From NCBI RefSeq assembly GCF_003947415.1, contig NZ_QHKL01000001.1, positions 1,364,001 through 1,428,000 on the forward strand: a DNA stretch of 64,000 nucleotides, read 5' to 3'. Of this stretch, positions 30,512 to 38,460 are shown piece by piece. The translations under genes were made by a program, and so were the position numbers. How positions within the stretch are numbered: position 1 is the stretch's first letter; the number at the start of each line of letters is the position of its first letter. The notes under the pieces are model-generated. The model had not been told where the DNA came from, searched no databases, and was given only the letters and a program-made list of their open reading frames with translations. The stretch comes from Amycolatopsis sp. WAC 01376 (lineage in GTDB: Bacteria > Actinomycetota > Actinomycetes > Mycobacteriales > Pseudonocardiaceae).

Positions 30512-33334
30512 ATGCCTTCGAAATTCCGCGCGCTCTGTCACGCCGTCGTGACGTTGCTGATAGTGACCTTGCTGGTGCCGCTGACGTCGACTTCCGCGTC
30601 CGCCGCACCCGTTATGCCGCCCGGCTTCGTCCTGCGTGACCAGCAGAGCGGGCAGGCTCCATACGACCTGACCGACTTCGCCTACCTGCCCGACGGCTCG
30701 ATGCTGACCACCGGAAAGCAGGGCAACGTCGCCTGGGTGTCCACCACCGGACAGACGCAGAGCATCGCGACCCTGTCCGTTCGCAGCACCGGCGACCTCG
30801 GGCTGGTCGGTATCGCGATCGCACCCGACTACGCCACCTCCCGCGCGATCTACACAGCCCGCGCGGTCGACGTCGCCGGCGGCGGGATCGCCCTGCGCGC
30901 CTCGCGCTGGACCGTCTCCGGCACCGACCGGCCGACCGGGCTGACCGGCGAAAAGGTGCTCATCGAGGGCGCCGCCAACACCGACATCCACGGCATCACC
31001 GGTGTCGTGGCCGCCCCCGACGGCACGGTGTGGGTCTCGACCGGCGACAGCTCCCGCTTCCAGGGCGCGGCCGACCCGTTCGCGCTCAACGTGTACGACC
31101 TCGACAAGATCTTCGGCAAGATCTTCCACATCACCGCGGACGGCGCAGGCGTGCCGGACAACCCCTACTACACCGCGGCGAACCCGACCTCGCTGCGCTC
31201 CAAGGTGTTCGCGAGCGGTTTCCGCAGCCCGTTCCGGTTCAGCCTCGACGCCAGCACCGGCCTGCCGGTGGTCGGCGACGTCGGCTGGGGCACCTGGGAA
31301 GAGATCAACTTCGTCCAGAAGGGCGCGAACCACGGCTGGCCGTGTTTCGAGGGCAACCAGCCCTCCGACGGTTTCTCCGCGATGCCGCAGTGCGCGTCGG
31401 CCGTGAACACCCCGCCGATGCTGGCGATCCGCCACGGGCAGGGCGTCGACAACGGCAACAGCATCACCGCCGGAATTGTCTACAATGGAGAGTCGTACCC
31501 GGAGGAATACCGCGGCGCGTACTTCTTCGGTGACTACGCCACCCAGAAGCTCTGGACGGCCAAGTACGACACGCAGGGCCGCGTCGTCCGCCCGCAGGAG
31601 ACGCCGCCGAAGTTCACCGGCATCGGTGGTCCGGTCAAATTCCTCGCCGCGGCCAACGGCGACATCGTGTACGCCGACATCTACACCGGCCTGCTGCGAC
31701 GGCTCAGCTACACCACCGGGAACAAGGCTCCCGTCGCGGTGGCGACTTCGGAGACGAACCCCGAAACCCGCACGGTCTCCTTCGACGGCAGCGGTTCCTA
31801 CGACTTCGACGACGACCCGCTGACCTACCAGTGGGACTTCGGTGACGGCACCACCGGCACCGGCGCGAAGGTCAGCCACACCTACGCGGCCGGGACCGAG
31901 AAGTTCACCGCGAAACTGACGGTGAAGGACGGCCTGCAGGCCTCCGGGAGCACGGACATCGCCGTGGCGCCCGGAAACCACTCGCCGAAGCTCGTCATGA
32001 CCGACCCCGGTGACCGCCTGTTCGCGGTCGGCGAGGAGGTCAAGGTCGGCGCGACCATCACCGACACCGAGGACGGCGCCCTCCCGGTCACCTGGACCAC
32101 GCTGGTCCGGCACTGCCCGGAGAACGCGGTCTGCCACGCGCATCCCGACCGCGGCGGCACCGGCCCCGAGTTCACCATGCCGTTCACCGATCACACGGAC
32201 TCCAACCTGGAGTTCACCGCGACGGCGACCGACAGCGCCGGCGTCACGGTCTCGAAGACCTACGTCGCGAAGCCGCGCGAGCACCGGCTGACCCTGACCA
32301 GCAACATCGCCGCGGCGCTCGGCATCACGCCGGAAGGCGGCGCCACTTCGGCGATGGTGGTCGAAGGCGCGACCGTCGAGATCCAGGCGGCCGAGGTCGC
32401 TTCCGACGGTTCGTCGACCTTCACCGGCTGGTCCAACGGGGCCACCGGGCGGCTGACGAACATCACCATGGGCACCGTCGACCAGACGATCACGGCGAAC
32501 TACATCACGCCGATCGACAAGCGCTACCGCGACGAACCCGCGCTGGCGCAACGACTCGGCGCGCCGACCGCACCCGAAGCCGTCGACGGCACGGTCCGCT
32601 TCCGCACCTACGAGCGCGGGCGGCTGTACTGGTCGAAGGAGACGGGCGTCAAGCAGATCGAAGGCGAGATCCTCAAGAAGTACCTCGCCGCCGGTGGGCA
32701 TGTGAAGTTCGGCCCGCCCGCCACCGACGAACAGGCCACTCCGGACGGTGTCGCCCGGTACAACCACTTCCCGGTCTGGCCCGGCGTTCTGCAGTCGTCG
32801 ATCTACTACACCGTGAACACCGGAGCCCACCCGATCTACGGCAGGATCCGGCAGAAGTGGGCGTCGCTCGACTGGGAGCGGGGACCGCTGGGTTACCCGA
32901 GCACCGACGAGGCGGGCACTCCGGACGGGCTCGGCCGCTACAACCACTTCAGCAAGGCCGGTTCGATCTACTACACCGTCCAGACGGACGCGAGGGCGAT
33001 CCACGGCCGGATCCGCGTCCGCTGGGCGGCGCTCGGCTGGGAAGCCGGGCCCATGGGATACCCGGCCACGGACGAGGCGGCGACCCCGGACGGCGTCGGC
33101 CGGTACACCCACTTCACCAAGGCCGGTTCCATCTACTGGTCGATGGCGACCGACGCGCACGGCGTGTGGGGCGAGATCCGCAAGCGCTGGGCGGCGCTCG
33201 GCTGGGAACGTTCTTACCTGCGTTACCCGACCAGCGACGAACTCGTCGTCACCGGCGGAAGGCAGAACAACTTCCAGGGCGGCTACGTGTTCTGGAACGC
33301 CTCCAACGGTTCGGTGACCGACCGCCCCTGGTAG
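30512..33334 (+). CDS. Secreted PQQ-type dehydrogenase-like protein with PKD and LGFP domains (copy 2)
   Basis: A 940-residue paralogue of the preceding gene with the same order: signal peptide (1-33), dehydrogenase propeller (GDLGLVGIAIAPDY, NHGWPCFEGNQ, FFGDYATQKLW), PKD domain (YDFDDDPLTYQWDFGDGT near 430), a beta-rich domain, and LGFP repeats from about 668. It has one more LGFP repeat than copy 1, which accounts for most of the extra length. The pair probably arose by tandem duplication with later repeat gain. The 86-bp spacer has no clear terminator, so co-transcription is possible. A perfect 55-bp palindrome follows the stop. Confidence 0.85.
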   Translation: MPSKFRALCHAVVTLLIVTLLVPLTSTSASAAPVMPPGFVLRDQQSGQAPYDLTDFAYLPDGSMLTTGKQGNVAWVSTTGQTQSIATLSVRSTGDLGLVGIAIAPDYATSRAIYTARAVDVAGGGIALRASRWTVSGTDRPTGLTGEKVLIEGAANTDIHGITGVVAAPDGTVWVSTGDSSRFQGAADPFALNVYDLDKIFGKIFHITADGAGVPDNPYYTAANPTSLRSKVFASGFRSPFRFSLDASTGLPVVGDVGWGTWEEINFVQKGANHGWPCFEGNQPSDGFSAMPQCASAVNTPPMLAIRHGQGVDNGNSITAGIVYNGESYPEEYRGAYFFGDYATQKLWTAKYDTQGRVVRPQETPPKFTGIGGPVKFLAAANGDIVYADIYTGLLRRLSYTTGNKAPVAVATSETNPETRTVSFDGSGSYDFDDDPLTYQWDFGDGTTGTGAKVSHTYAAGTEKFTAKLTVKDGLQASGSTDIAVAPGNHSPKLVMTDPGDRLFAVGEEVKVGATITDTEDGALPVTWTTLVRHCPENAVCHAHPDRGGTGPEFTMPFTDHTDSNLEFTATATDSAGVTVSKTYVAKPREHRLTLTSNIAAALGITPEGGATSAMVVEGATVEIQAAEVASDGSSTFTGWSNGATGRLTNITMGTVDQTITANYITPIDKRYRDEPALAQRLGAPTAPEAVDGTVRFRTYERGRLYWSKETGVKQIEGEILKKYLAAGGHVKFGPPATDEQATPDGVARYNHFPVWPGVLQSSIYYTVNTGAHPIYGRIRQKWASLDWERGPLGYPSTDEAGTPDGLGRYNHFSKAGSIYYTVQTDARAIHGRIRVRWAALGWEAGPMGYPATDEAATPDGVGRYTHFTKAGSIYWSMATDAHGVWGEIRKRWAALGWERSYLRYPTSDELVVTGGRQNNFQGGYVFWNASNGSVTDRPW

Positions 33335-33343
33335 GCACTGATC

Positions 33344-33398
33344 GCGCGTGAAGGCCCCCTTCCCTCGGCTCAGCCGAGGGAAGGGGGCCTTCACGCGC
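33344..33398. repeat. 55-bp perfect palindrome in a convergent gap (TGAAGG family)
   Basis: Arms 33344-33370 and 33372-33398 (beginning GCGCGTGAAGGCCCCCTTCC) are exact complements around one C. It starts 10 nt after the stop of the LGFP protein and ends 10 nt before the stop of the convergent dehydrogenase gene, filling the gap. It is closely related to the decayed copy at 59709. Confidence 0.85.
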
Positions 33399-33407
33399 TT
33401 GGGGGCC

Positions 33408-34931
33408 TCAGCGCAGGAGGTCGGCGGGGACGGTGCCCGTCGAGGTGAGCGGCAGGCCGAGCGCGACGCGTTCGGTCAGCCAGGGGCTCGGCCGGTAGCG
33501 CTGATCGCCGGTGCTCGCGACGAGTCCGCGCAGGACCCGCAGCAGGAGGTCCGCGCCCGCTTCGTCGCCCCAGGTCAGCGGGCCGCGAGGGTAGCCGAGG
33601 CCGAGCCGGACGGCGGTGTCGATGTCCTCCGGTGTGGCGAGCCGCTGTCCGGCGATGAAGCAGGCGGTGTTGACGATCGACGCCAGCAGCCGCTGCGCGA
33701 TCGGCGCGGGGCCGTCGCGGACCACCGTCACCGGCAGCCCGGTCGCGGCGAGCGCGCCCCAGGCGGTGCGGCCCGCGGCCGGGTCGAGCGCGGGGTGGAC
33801 CGAAAGCGTCAGGCGTTTCCCGTAGCCGCCGAGCGGGTCGACGCCGACGACCCGTTCCGCCGGGAGGCCAGCGGCCAGTGCGGTGTCCACAGTGGACGAA
33901 CCGATCGGGCTGACGATCAGGACCGTGTCCGGGTAGGCGGAGTGCACGACCTGGATCCCCGCCGCGGAAAGCAGCGTGCCGAGCCGTTCGTCGTCGACCC
34001 ACACGGGAGTGGTGGGGGCCTCCGGCGCGGTCGGCTCCGGCTCCACCTGCTGTTGCCCGTCGACGTAGCTGTAGAAGCCCTCGCCGTTCTTGCGTCCGAA
34101 CAGCCCGGCGGCGACGCGGGGACGCGTCAGCCACGACGGCCGCAGCCGCGGTTCGCCGTGGAAGCCGCTCCAGATGCTTTCGAGCACGGCGTGCGAGACG
34201 TCGAGGCCGGTGAGGTCCAGCAGTTCGAACGGGCCGAGTTTCAAGCCGAGCACGTCACGCGCGACGCGGTCCACCTCGGCCGGGGTCGCGATCCCCTCGG
34301 CGAGGATTTGCAGTGCCTCGGTGCCCAGCCCGCGTCCGGCGTGGTTGACCAGGAAACCCGGCGCGTCGCGCGCGAGGACGGGTTCGTGTCCCCAGCCGCG
34401 GACGAGTTCGGTCACGGCGGGCGGCAGCCACGCGGCCGTCCGCGCGCCGGGCACGACCTCGACCAGCCGCATCAGCGGGACCGGGTTGAAGAAGTGCAGG
34501 CCGAGCAAACGGCCCGGATCGGTCAGCGCGGCACCGATCTCGGTGACCGAAAGCGAGCTGGTGTTGGTGGCGAACACGGTGTCCGGGCCGCAGATCCGTT
34601 CCAGTTCGGCGAACAGCGCGCGTTTGATCTCGAGGTCCTCGCGGACCGCTTCGATGACGAGGTCGACACCGTCGGCGGGGGCCAGCGGGTCTTCGGCCGC
34701 GATCAGCCTGCCTTTCGCGGCCGTGGCGGCTTCTTCGGTGATCTTGCCCTTCGAAGCGAGCTTGCCGAGCATCGCGCCGACGTGATCGATGGCCTCGCCG
34801 ACGGCGTCGGGCCGGGCGTCGGCGAGCTCGACCTCGAGCCCCGCCGTCACGGCCCGCTGGACGATGCCCCGGCCCATCACCCCGGTTCCGATGACCCGGA
34901 TCCTGCCGACCTGCTCCGCCCACTTCTCCAC
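33408..34931 (-). CDS. 3-hydroxyacyl-CoA dehydrogenase (PaaH-like)
   Basis: A 507-residue enzyme that oxidises 3-hydroxyacyl-CoA with NAD. The N-terminal Rossmann domain has VIGTGVMGRGI near residue 14. ATNTSSLSVTEI, LHFFNPVPLMRLVEVVPG and RDAPGFLVNHAGRG are the substrate and catalytic regions, with the histidine in LHFFNP. The C-terminal helical domain is duplicated (LGPFELLDLTGLDV, then LGYPRGPLTWGDEAG near 440). This makes it longer than FadB2-type enzymes and like PaaH of phenylacetate degradation. No other phenylacetate gene is nearby, so a general beta-oxidation role is equally possible. Confidence 0.9.
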   Translation of the reverse strand: MEKWAEQVGRIRVIGTGVMGRGIVQRAVTAGLEVELADARPDAVGEAIDHVGAMLGKLASKGKITEEAATAAKGRLIAAEDPLAPADGVDLVIEAVREDLEIKRALFAELERICGPDTVFATNTSSLSVTEIGAALTDPGRLLGLHFFNPVPLMRLVEVVPGARTAAWLPPAVTELVRGWGHEPVLARDAPGFLVNHAGRGLGTEALQILAEGIATPAEVDRVARDVLGLKLGPFELLDLTGLDVSHAVLESIWSGFHGEPRLRPSWLTRPRVAAGLFGRKNGEGFYSYVDGQQQVEPEPTAPEAPTTPVWVDDERLGTLLSAAGIQVVHSAYPDTVLIVSPIGSSTVDTALAAGLPAERVVGVDPLGGYGKRLTLSVHPALDPAAGRTAWGALAATGLPVTVVRDGPAPIAQRLLASIVNTACFIAGQRLATPEDIDTAVRLGLGYPRGPLTWGDEAGADLLLRVLRGLVASTGDQRYRPSPWLTERVALGLPLTSTGTVPADLLR

Positions 34932-35098
34932 CGCGAGCCGCCTTTCCCTCGATGTCGTCCCGTCGTGACGCTAGCCGCCACGCCGGTATCTCGCCCGGAA
35001 GGGTGATCCGTGCCCACTCGGCGTAAGGCCACCGACCCGGCGCGGTCCCCTCCGCGAAGACCAAGTGTTTCGCGCCCCACCCCGAAGGGAAAGCTCCC

Positions 35099-35302
35099 AT
35101 GGTGACCGTCCCCGCCGCCACAGCCGTCCGGACCACGCCGTTGCTCCTCGTCGCCGTTCTCTTCGGCGCGGTCGCCGCGTTCTTGGCGAGCCAGGCCTTG
35201 TGGTCGCTCACCGCGGTGGCCGTCGTGGTCGCCGCCGCCGTCCTCGCGGGCGGGGTGTGGCTGACCGGCCGGAAGAGCGGAAGTTCTCCCGCCGAGAGCT
35301 GA
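35099..35302 (+). CDS. Small membrane protein with two predicted helices (67 aa)
   Basis: A 67-residue protein with two hydrophobic segments (LLLVAVLFGAVAAFLASQAL and LTAVAVVVAAAVLAGGVWL) and a short polar tail (TGRKSGSSPAES). I do not recognise the family. It lies 25 bp upstream of a TetR gene on the same strand and may be co-transcribed with it. Confidence 0.6.
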   Translation: MVTVPAATAVRTTPLLLVAVLFGAVAAFLASQALWSLTAVAVVVAAAVLAGGVWLTGRKSGSSPAES

Positions 35303-35327
35303 TTCGGCACAGCTCTAAGATCGCCGT

Positions 35328-35951
35328 GTGACGGCGAAACGCTTGACGCGCGAAGAAAGCCGCGAGCAGACCAGGCAGCGCCTGCTCGCGGCGGCCGCCG
35401 AGCTGTTCTCCGAACGCGGGGTCAACGGCACGTCCGTCGAGCAGATCGCCGAACGGGCCGGATTCACCCGAGGGGCCTTCTACGGCAACTTCGACGGCAA
35501 GCACGAGCTGGTCGTCGAACTGCTGCGCCGCCGGACCCAGCGCGAGGCCGAAGAGGTCTCCGCGCTGCGTGAGGGCGTCGGCTCCTTCGCGGAGATGATG
35601 GACCGCCTGCGCGCGTGGAACGTCGAACGCGCCGAACACCTCGCCGGCTGGCTCACCCTGCGCACCGAGCTGGCCCTTTACGCGCTGCGGAATCCCGACG
35701 CGCGCCCGCTCGTCGGCGAAGGCGAGAAGTCGACAAGGGCACTGCTGGAGACCTCGATCCGGACCGAGCTCGCCGCGCGGGGCGCGGAACCGCCAGCGGA
35801 CCCGGCCTTCCTCGCGTTGATCCTGCACGCGCTCGAGGACGGTCTCCTGTTGCAGCGTTTCCTCAGCCCGGAGGGGACGGGCGACGAGGACGTGGTGGAC
35901 GCCGTCCAGCTGCTGATGCGGTCTTGGACCGCGCTCAGCCGGTCATCTTGA
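35328..35951 (+). CDS. TetR family transcriptional regulator
   Basis: A 207-residue regulator. The N-terminal HTH is standard (RQRLLAAAAELFSERGVNGT, VEQIAERAGFTRGAFYGNF at about 35-53). The C-terminal ligand domain is helical, with MRSWTALSRSS at the end. GTG 35328 is used. It overlaps the convergent TetR gene at 35935 by 17 bp. Its target and ligand are unknown; the small membrane protein gene directly upstream is one candidate target. Confidence 0.9.
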   Translation: MTAKRLTREESREQTRQRLLAAAAELFSERGVNGTSVEQIAERAGFTRGAFYGNFDGKHELVVELLRRRTQREAEEVSALREGVGSFAEMMDRLRAWNVERAEHLAGWLTLRTELALYALRNPDARPLVGEGEKSTRALLETSIRTELAARGAEPPADPAFLALILHALEDGLLLQRFLSPEGTGDEDVVDAVQLLMRSWTALSRSS

Positions 35952-36624
35952 TCCCGGTGAACTCGGCCATCTGACGGATCCCGTGCGCGAAGAAGGCGTC
36001 CGACGGGTCGACGGAGCCGACATACTGGCCGAACAGCTCGAAGTTGATCATCCCGAACAGCTGGGTCCAGGCCATGATCAGCCGGGAGGCTGTCTCGGGC
36101 GCCAAGTTGATCTTGAGGATCTCGGTGACGGCGTCGAGCTGGTGCAGTAACTCGACGGGCATCTCGCCGACCTCGGTCTCGACCCGGAGGTTCGCGTCGC
36201 GCAGGACCGCGACCAGCGCGAACGCCACCCGGCCCGCGGGTGCGACGGTGTCCTGCGGGGCCTGGTAGCCGGGGATCGGCGAGCCGTAGATCAGCGCGTA
36301 CTCGTGCGGGTGCGCCTTCGCCCAGGCGCGGACCGCGTGCCAGATCGACTCCCACCGCGCCAGCGAGGACTTCTTGGGGTCGTCTGCCGCCTCCGCGGCT
36401 TCGCCGACGGCGTTGTAGGCGTCGACGATCAGTGCGGTCAGCAGCTGTTCCCGGCTGGAGAAGTACCGGTAGAGCGCCGACGAGACCATGCCCAGCTCCC
36501 GCGCGACCGCGCGGAGCGAGAGACCGAGCGCGCCGACTTCGGCGAGCTGGCGGCGGGCTTCGTCCTTGATCTCGCGGGTGAGCTCGGCTCGGGCGCGTTC
36601 GCGCGCGGTCTGGGTGGCAGCCAT
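35935..36624 (-). CDS. TetR family regulator with WHG-type C-terminal domain
   Basis: A 229-residue regulator. The HTH is at about residues 20-60 (ELGMVSSALYRYFSSREQLL). The C-terminal domain (about 80-190) begins near WESIWHAVRAWAKAHPHEYA and includes YALIYGSPIPGYQAP, typical of the WHG group. ATG 36624 with GGTGAG upstream is chosen over two upstream ATGs. It is divergent from a deazaflavin-dependent reductase gene. The gap holds four copies of a CACTGCTCT element, two as perfect palindromes, so it very likely represses itself and the reductase. Confidence 0.9.
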   Translation of the reverse strand: MAATQTARERARAELTREIKDEARRQLAEVGALGLSLRAVARELGMVSSALYRYFSSREQLLTALIVDAYNAVGEAAEAADDPKKSSLARWESIWHAVRAWAKAHPHEYALIYGSPIPGYQAPQDTVAPAGRVAFALVAVLRDANLRVETEVGEMPVELLHQLDAVTEILKINLAPETASRLIMAWTQLFGMINFELFGQYVGSVDPSDAFFAHGIRQMAEFTGIKMTG

Positions 36625-36652
36625 GCTCTCACCATAGAGCATCGCACCAAAA

Positions 36653-36722
36653 CAAGAGCACTGCTCTTGACATGACGCACTGCTCTGGTGTTCACTGCTC
36701 TTAACAGAGAGCACTGCTCTCG
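36653..36722. promoter_or_regulatory. TetR operator cluster (two palindromes plus two half sites)
   Basis: CAAGAGCA-C-TGCTCTTG (36653-36669) and GAGAGCA-C-TGCTCTC (36707-36721) are perfect palindromes. Half sites of the form CACTGCTCT lie between them near 36680 and 36695. Centre-to-centre spacings are about 19, 15 and 19 bp. They cover the gap between the divergent tetR and reductase genes. Confidence 0.8.
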
Positions 36723-36741
36723 AAAACTTCGAGGAGCCGAG

Positions 36742-37200
36742 ATGACCGCCACTTCCCCCGCCGCCGCCACCCGCTACGTCAAGCCGGCCAAGGCCACCAA
36801 CGCGTTCAACGAGTTCGTGCTCAAGCTGACGAAACTCGGCGTCTCGGTCATGGGCAGCCGGGTGCTCTCGGTCCGGGGCCGGAAAAGCGGCGAACTGCGC
36901 TCGGTCCCGGTCAACCTGCTGAAGCTGGACGGCGAGCGCTACCTGGTCGCGCCGCGCGGTGTCACGCAGTGGGTGCGTAACCTGCGCGTCGCGGGTGAAG
37001 GACAGCTCAGCGTCGGGCGCCGGACCGAGACGTTCACCTACACCGAACTCGCCGACGACGAGAAGCCGGCGATCCTGCGCGCGTACCTCAAGCGCTGGAA
37101 GTTCGAGGTCGGCGTGTTCTTCGACGGTGTCGACGCGAAGGCCTCCGACGAAGAACTGCTGGCGATCGCGCCCGGCTACCCGATCTTCAAGATCGCCTGA
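36742..37200 (+). CDS. Nitroreductase/quinone reductase family (F420-dependent, Ddn-like)
   Basis: A 152-residue protein of the flavin/deazaflavin-dependent nitroreductase (DDN) group. The conserved core is VLSVRGRKSGELRSVPVNLL, then YLVAPRGVTQWVRNLRVAG and the C-terminal FEVGVFF segment. Relatives in mycobacteria use F420H2 to reduce quinones or activate nitroimidazoles. ATG 36742 follows GAGGAG. It lies downstream of the TetR operator cluster and is the obvious target of the divergent regulator, suggesting induction by a quinone-like or aromatic compound. Confidence 0.88.
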   Translation: MTATSPAAATRYVKPAKATNAFNEFVLKLTKLGVSVMGSRVLSVRGRKSGELRSVPVNLLKLDGERYLVAPRGVTQWVRNLRVAGEGQLSVGRRTETFTYTELADDEKPAILRAYLKRWKFEVGVFFDGVDAKASDEELLAIAPGYPIFKIA

Positions 37201-37204
37201 AACC

Positions 37205-37500
37205 GCGAGTTACGCCTCCAATCACGCGTGCCGTCCCTCTGGACACGCGTGTCGTCTCTCCGATCACGCGAGTTCGCCGTCCAATCACGTGAGTTACGCC
37301 CCTAGTCACGCGAGTTACGCCTCTGATCACGCGAGTTCGCCCTCCTGAGGCGGACCTCGCGTGTAGCTGGGCGGATGTCACGTGCGCGGAGACGGATCTC
37401 GCGTGTGCGGAAGCGGATCTCGCGTGCTGGGCTGGATACGTCGGCCGTGTCGTCCGGCTGGACACGCGTGTCGTCTCTCTGATCACGCGTGTCGGCGGCC
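37205..37500. repeat. 21-bp tandem repeat array, locus 3 (largest, with orientation switch)
   Basis: The whole gap between the reductase and the convergent small membrane gene is made of 21-bp units. Six consecutive units run in one direction (for example ggacacgcgtgtcgtctctcc, gatcacgcgagttcgccgtcc, agtcacgcgagttacgcctct). Three or four follow in the opposite direction (ggagacggatctcgcgtgtgc), then two more return to the first orientation. The core is ATCACGCG(A/T)GT. There are no spacers, so this is not CRISPR. No gene is present. Confidence 0.8.
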
Positions 37501-37529
37501 GGTGGAAGTCCGAAAGCGAAAAGGCGCGG

Positions 37530-37736
37530 CTAATCCTCGGTAGGTGCCCGACGCGGGCGGCGGGCGGTGGCCGCCACCAGCACCACCCCGACCAGGAACG
37601 CGACGAGCCCGATCAGGAACCACAGTTTCTGCCCGGTCATGAAGCTGCCGGTCAGCACGCCCGCGCCCTGGAGCACCCAGACGCCGCCCACCAGCAGGAA
37701 GACCAGTCCGATCGTGAGCGTCACCCAGCGTTTCAT
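37530..37736 (-). CDS. Small membrane protein with two predicted helices (68 aa)
   Basis: A 68-residue protein with two hydrophobic helices (VTLTIGLVFLLVGGVWVLQG and KLWFLIGLVAFLVGVVLVAA) and a basic tail (TARRPRRAP). The pattern GVLTGSFMTGQKLWFLIGL between the helices is a recognisable small actinobacterial membrane protein type, but its function is unknown. A GGGGA ribosome site precedes ATG 37736. It lies 67 bp downstream of the response regulator gene on the same strand. Confidence 0.75.
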   Translation of the reverse strand: MKRWVTLTIGLVFLLVGGVWVLQGAGVLTGSFMTGQKLWFLIGLVAFLVGVVLVAATARRPRRAPTED

Positions 37737-37803
37737 CCACGGCTCCCCGCCTCGACGTGCCCTGCGGTGATTCTGGCACCGGGAGCCCCGTCCGGCGAAC
37801 CGA

Positions 37804-38460
37804 TCATCGTCTGCCGACGAGGCCGTTCCGGAACGCGTAGACGACGGCGTGCACCCGGTCGCGCAACCCCAGTTTGGCGAGGATGCGGGAAACGTGGGTC
37901 TTCACCGTCTCTTCGCCCACGTGCAGATGCGCGGCGATTTCCGCGTTGCTGGAGGCGTCGGCGACGAGCATGAGGACTTCGCGTTCGCGTGAGGTGAGCC
38001 GTTCCAGTTCCGCCGGTTGGGCGGCCGCGGGTTCGATGCTGGTGGCGAAGGTCGACACGAGCCGCCGGGTCACCGTCGGGTCGATCAGCGCGTCTCCGCG
38101 TGCGGCGACGCGCATGGCCGAGACGAGTTCCTCGGGCGCGAGGCTTTTCAACAGGAACCCGCTCGCGCCGGCCCGCAGTGCGCGATACACGTACTCGTCG
38201 GAGTCGTAGGTCGTCAGCACGAGGACGCGGGTGTCGTTACCGGGCGCGGACATGATCGCCTCGGTCGCGGCCAGACCGTCCAATTTGGGCATTCGGACGT
38301 CGAGCACGGCGACGTCCGGGCGCAGTGCGGCCGCCTGCGCGACGGCTTCGCGTCCGTCCGCGGCCTCGCCGACGCATTCGAAGTCCGCCTGGGTGTCCAG
38401 CACCGCGCGCATCCCGGACCGGAACATCGCGTGGTCGTCCGCCAGCAGAACCCGGATCAC
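37804..38460 (-). CDS. NarL/LuxR-family response regulator
   Basis: A 218-residue response regulator. The receiver domain (1-120) has ADDHAMFRSGM and the phospho-acceptor in VAVLDVRMPKLDG near residue 55, with lysine in SGFLLKSLAPE. The C-terminal LuxR HTH (about 155-215) reads LTSREREVLMLVADASSNAE with AHLHVGEETVKTHVSRILAK. GTG 38460 overlaps the kinase stop as GTGA, so the pair is translationally coupled. Confidence 0.93.
   Translation of the reverse strand: MIRVLLADDHAMFRSGMRAVLDTQADFECVGEAADGREAVAQAAALRPDVAVLDVRMPKLDGLAATEAIMSAPGNDTRVLVLTTYDSDEYVYRALRAGASGFLLKSLAPEELVSAMRVAARGDALIDPTVTRRLVSTFATSIEPAAAQPAELERLTSREREVLMLVADASSNAEIAAHLHVGEETVKTHVSRILAKLGLRDRVHAVVYAFRNGLVGRR

Noticed and set aside
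37205..37500. CRISPR array suggested by regular short repeats
   Set aside because: Units are contiguous 21-mers with no unique spacers, are degenerate, switch orientation, and no cas genes are near.
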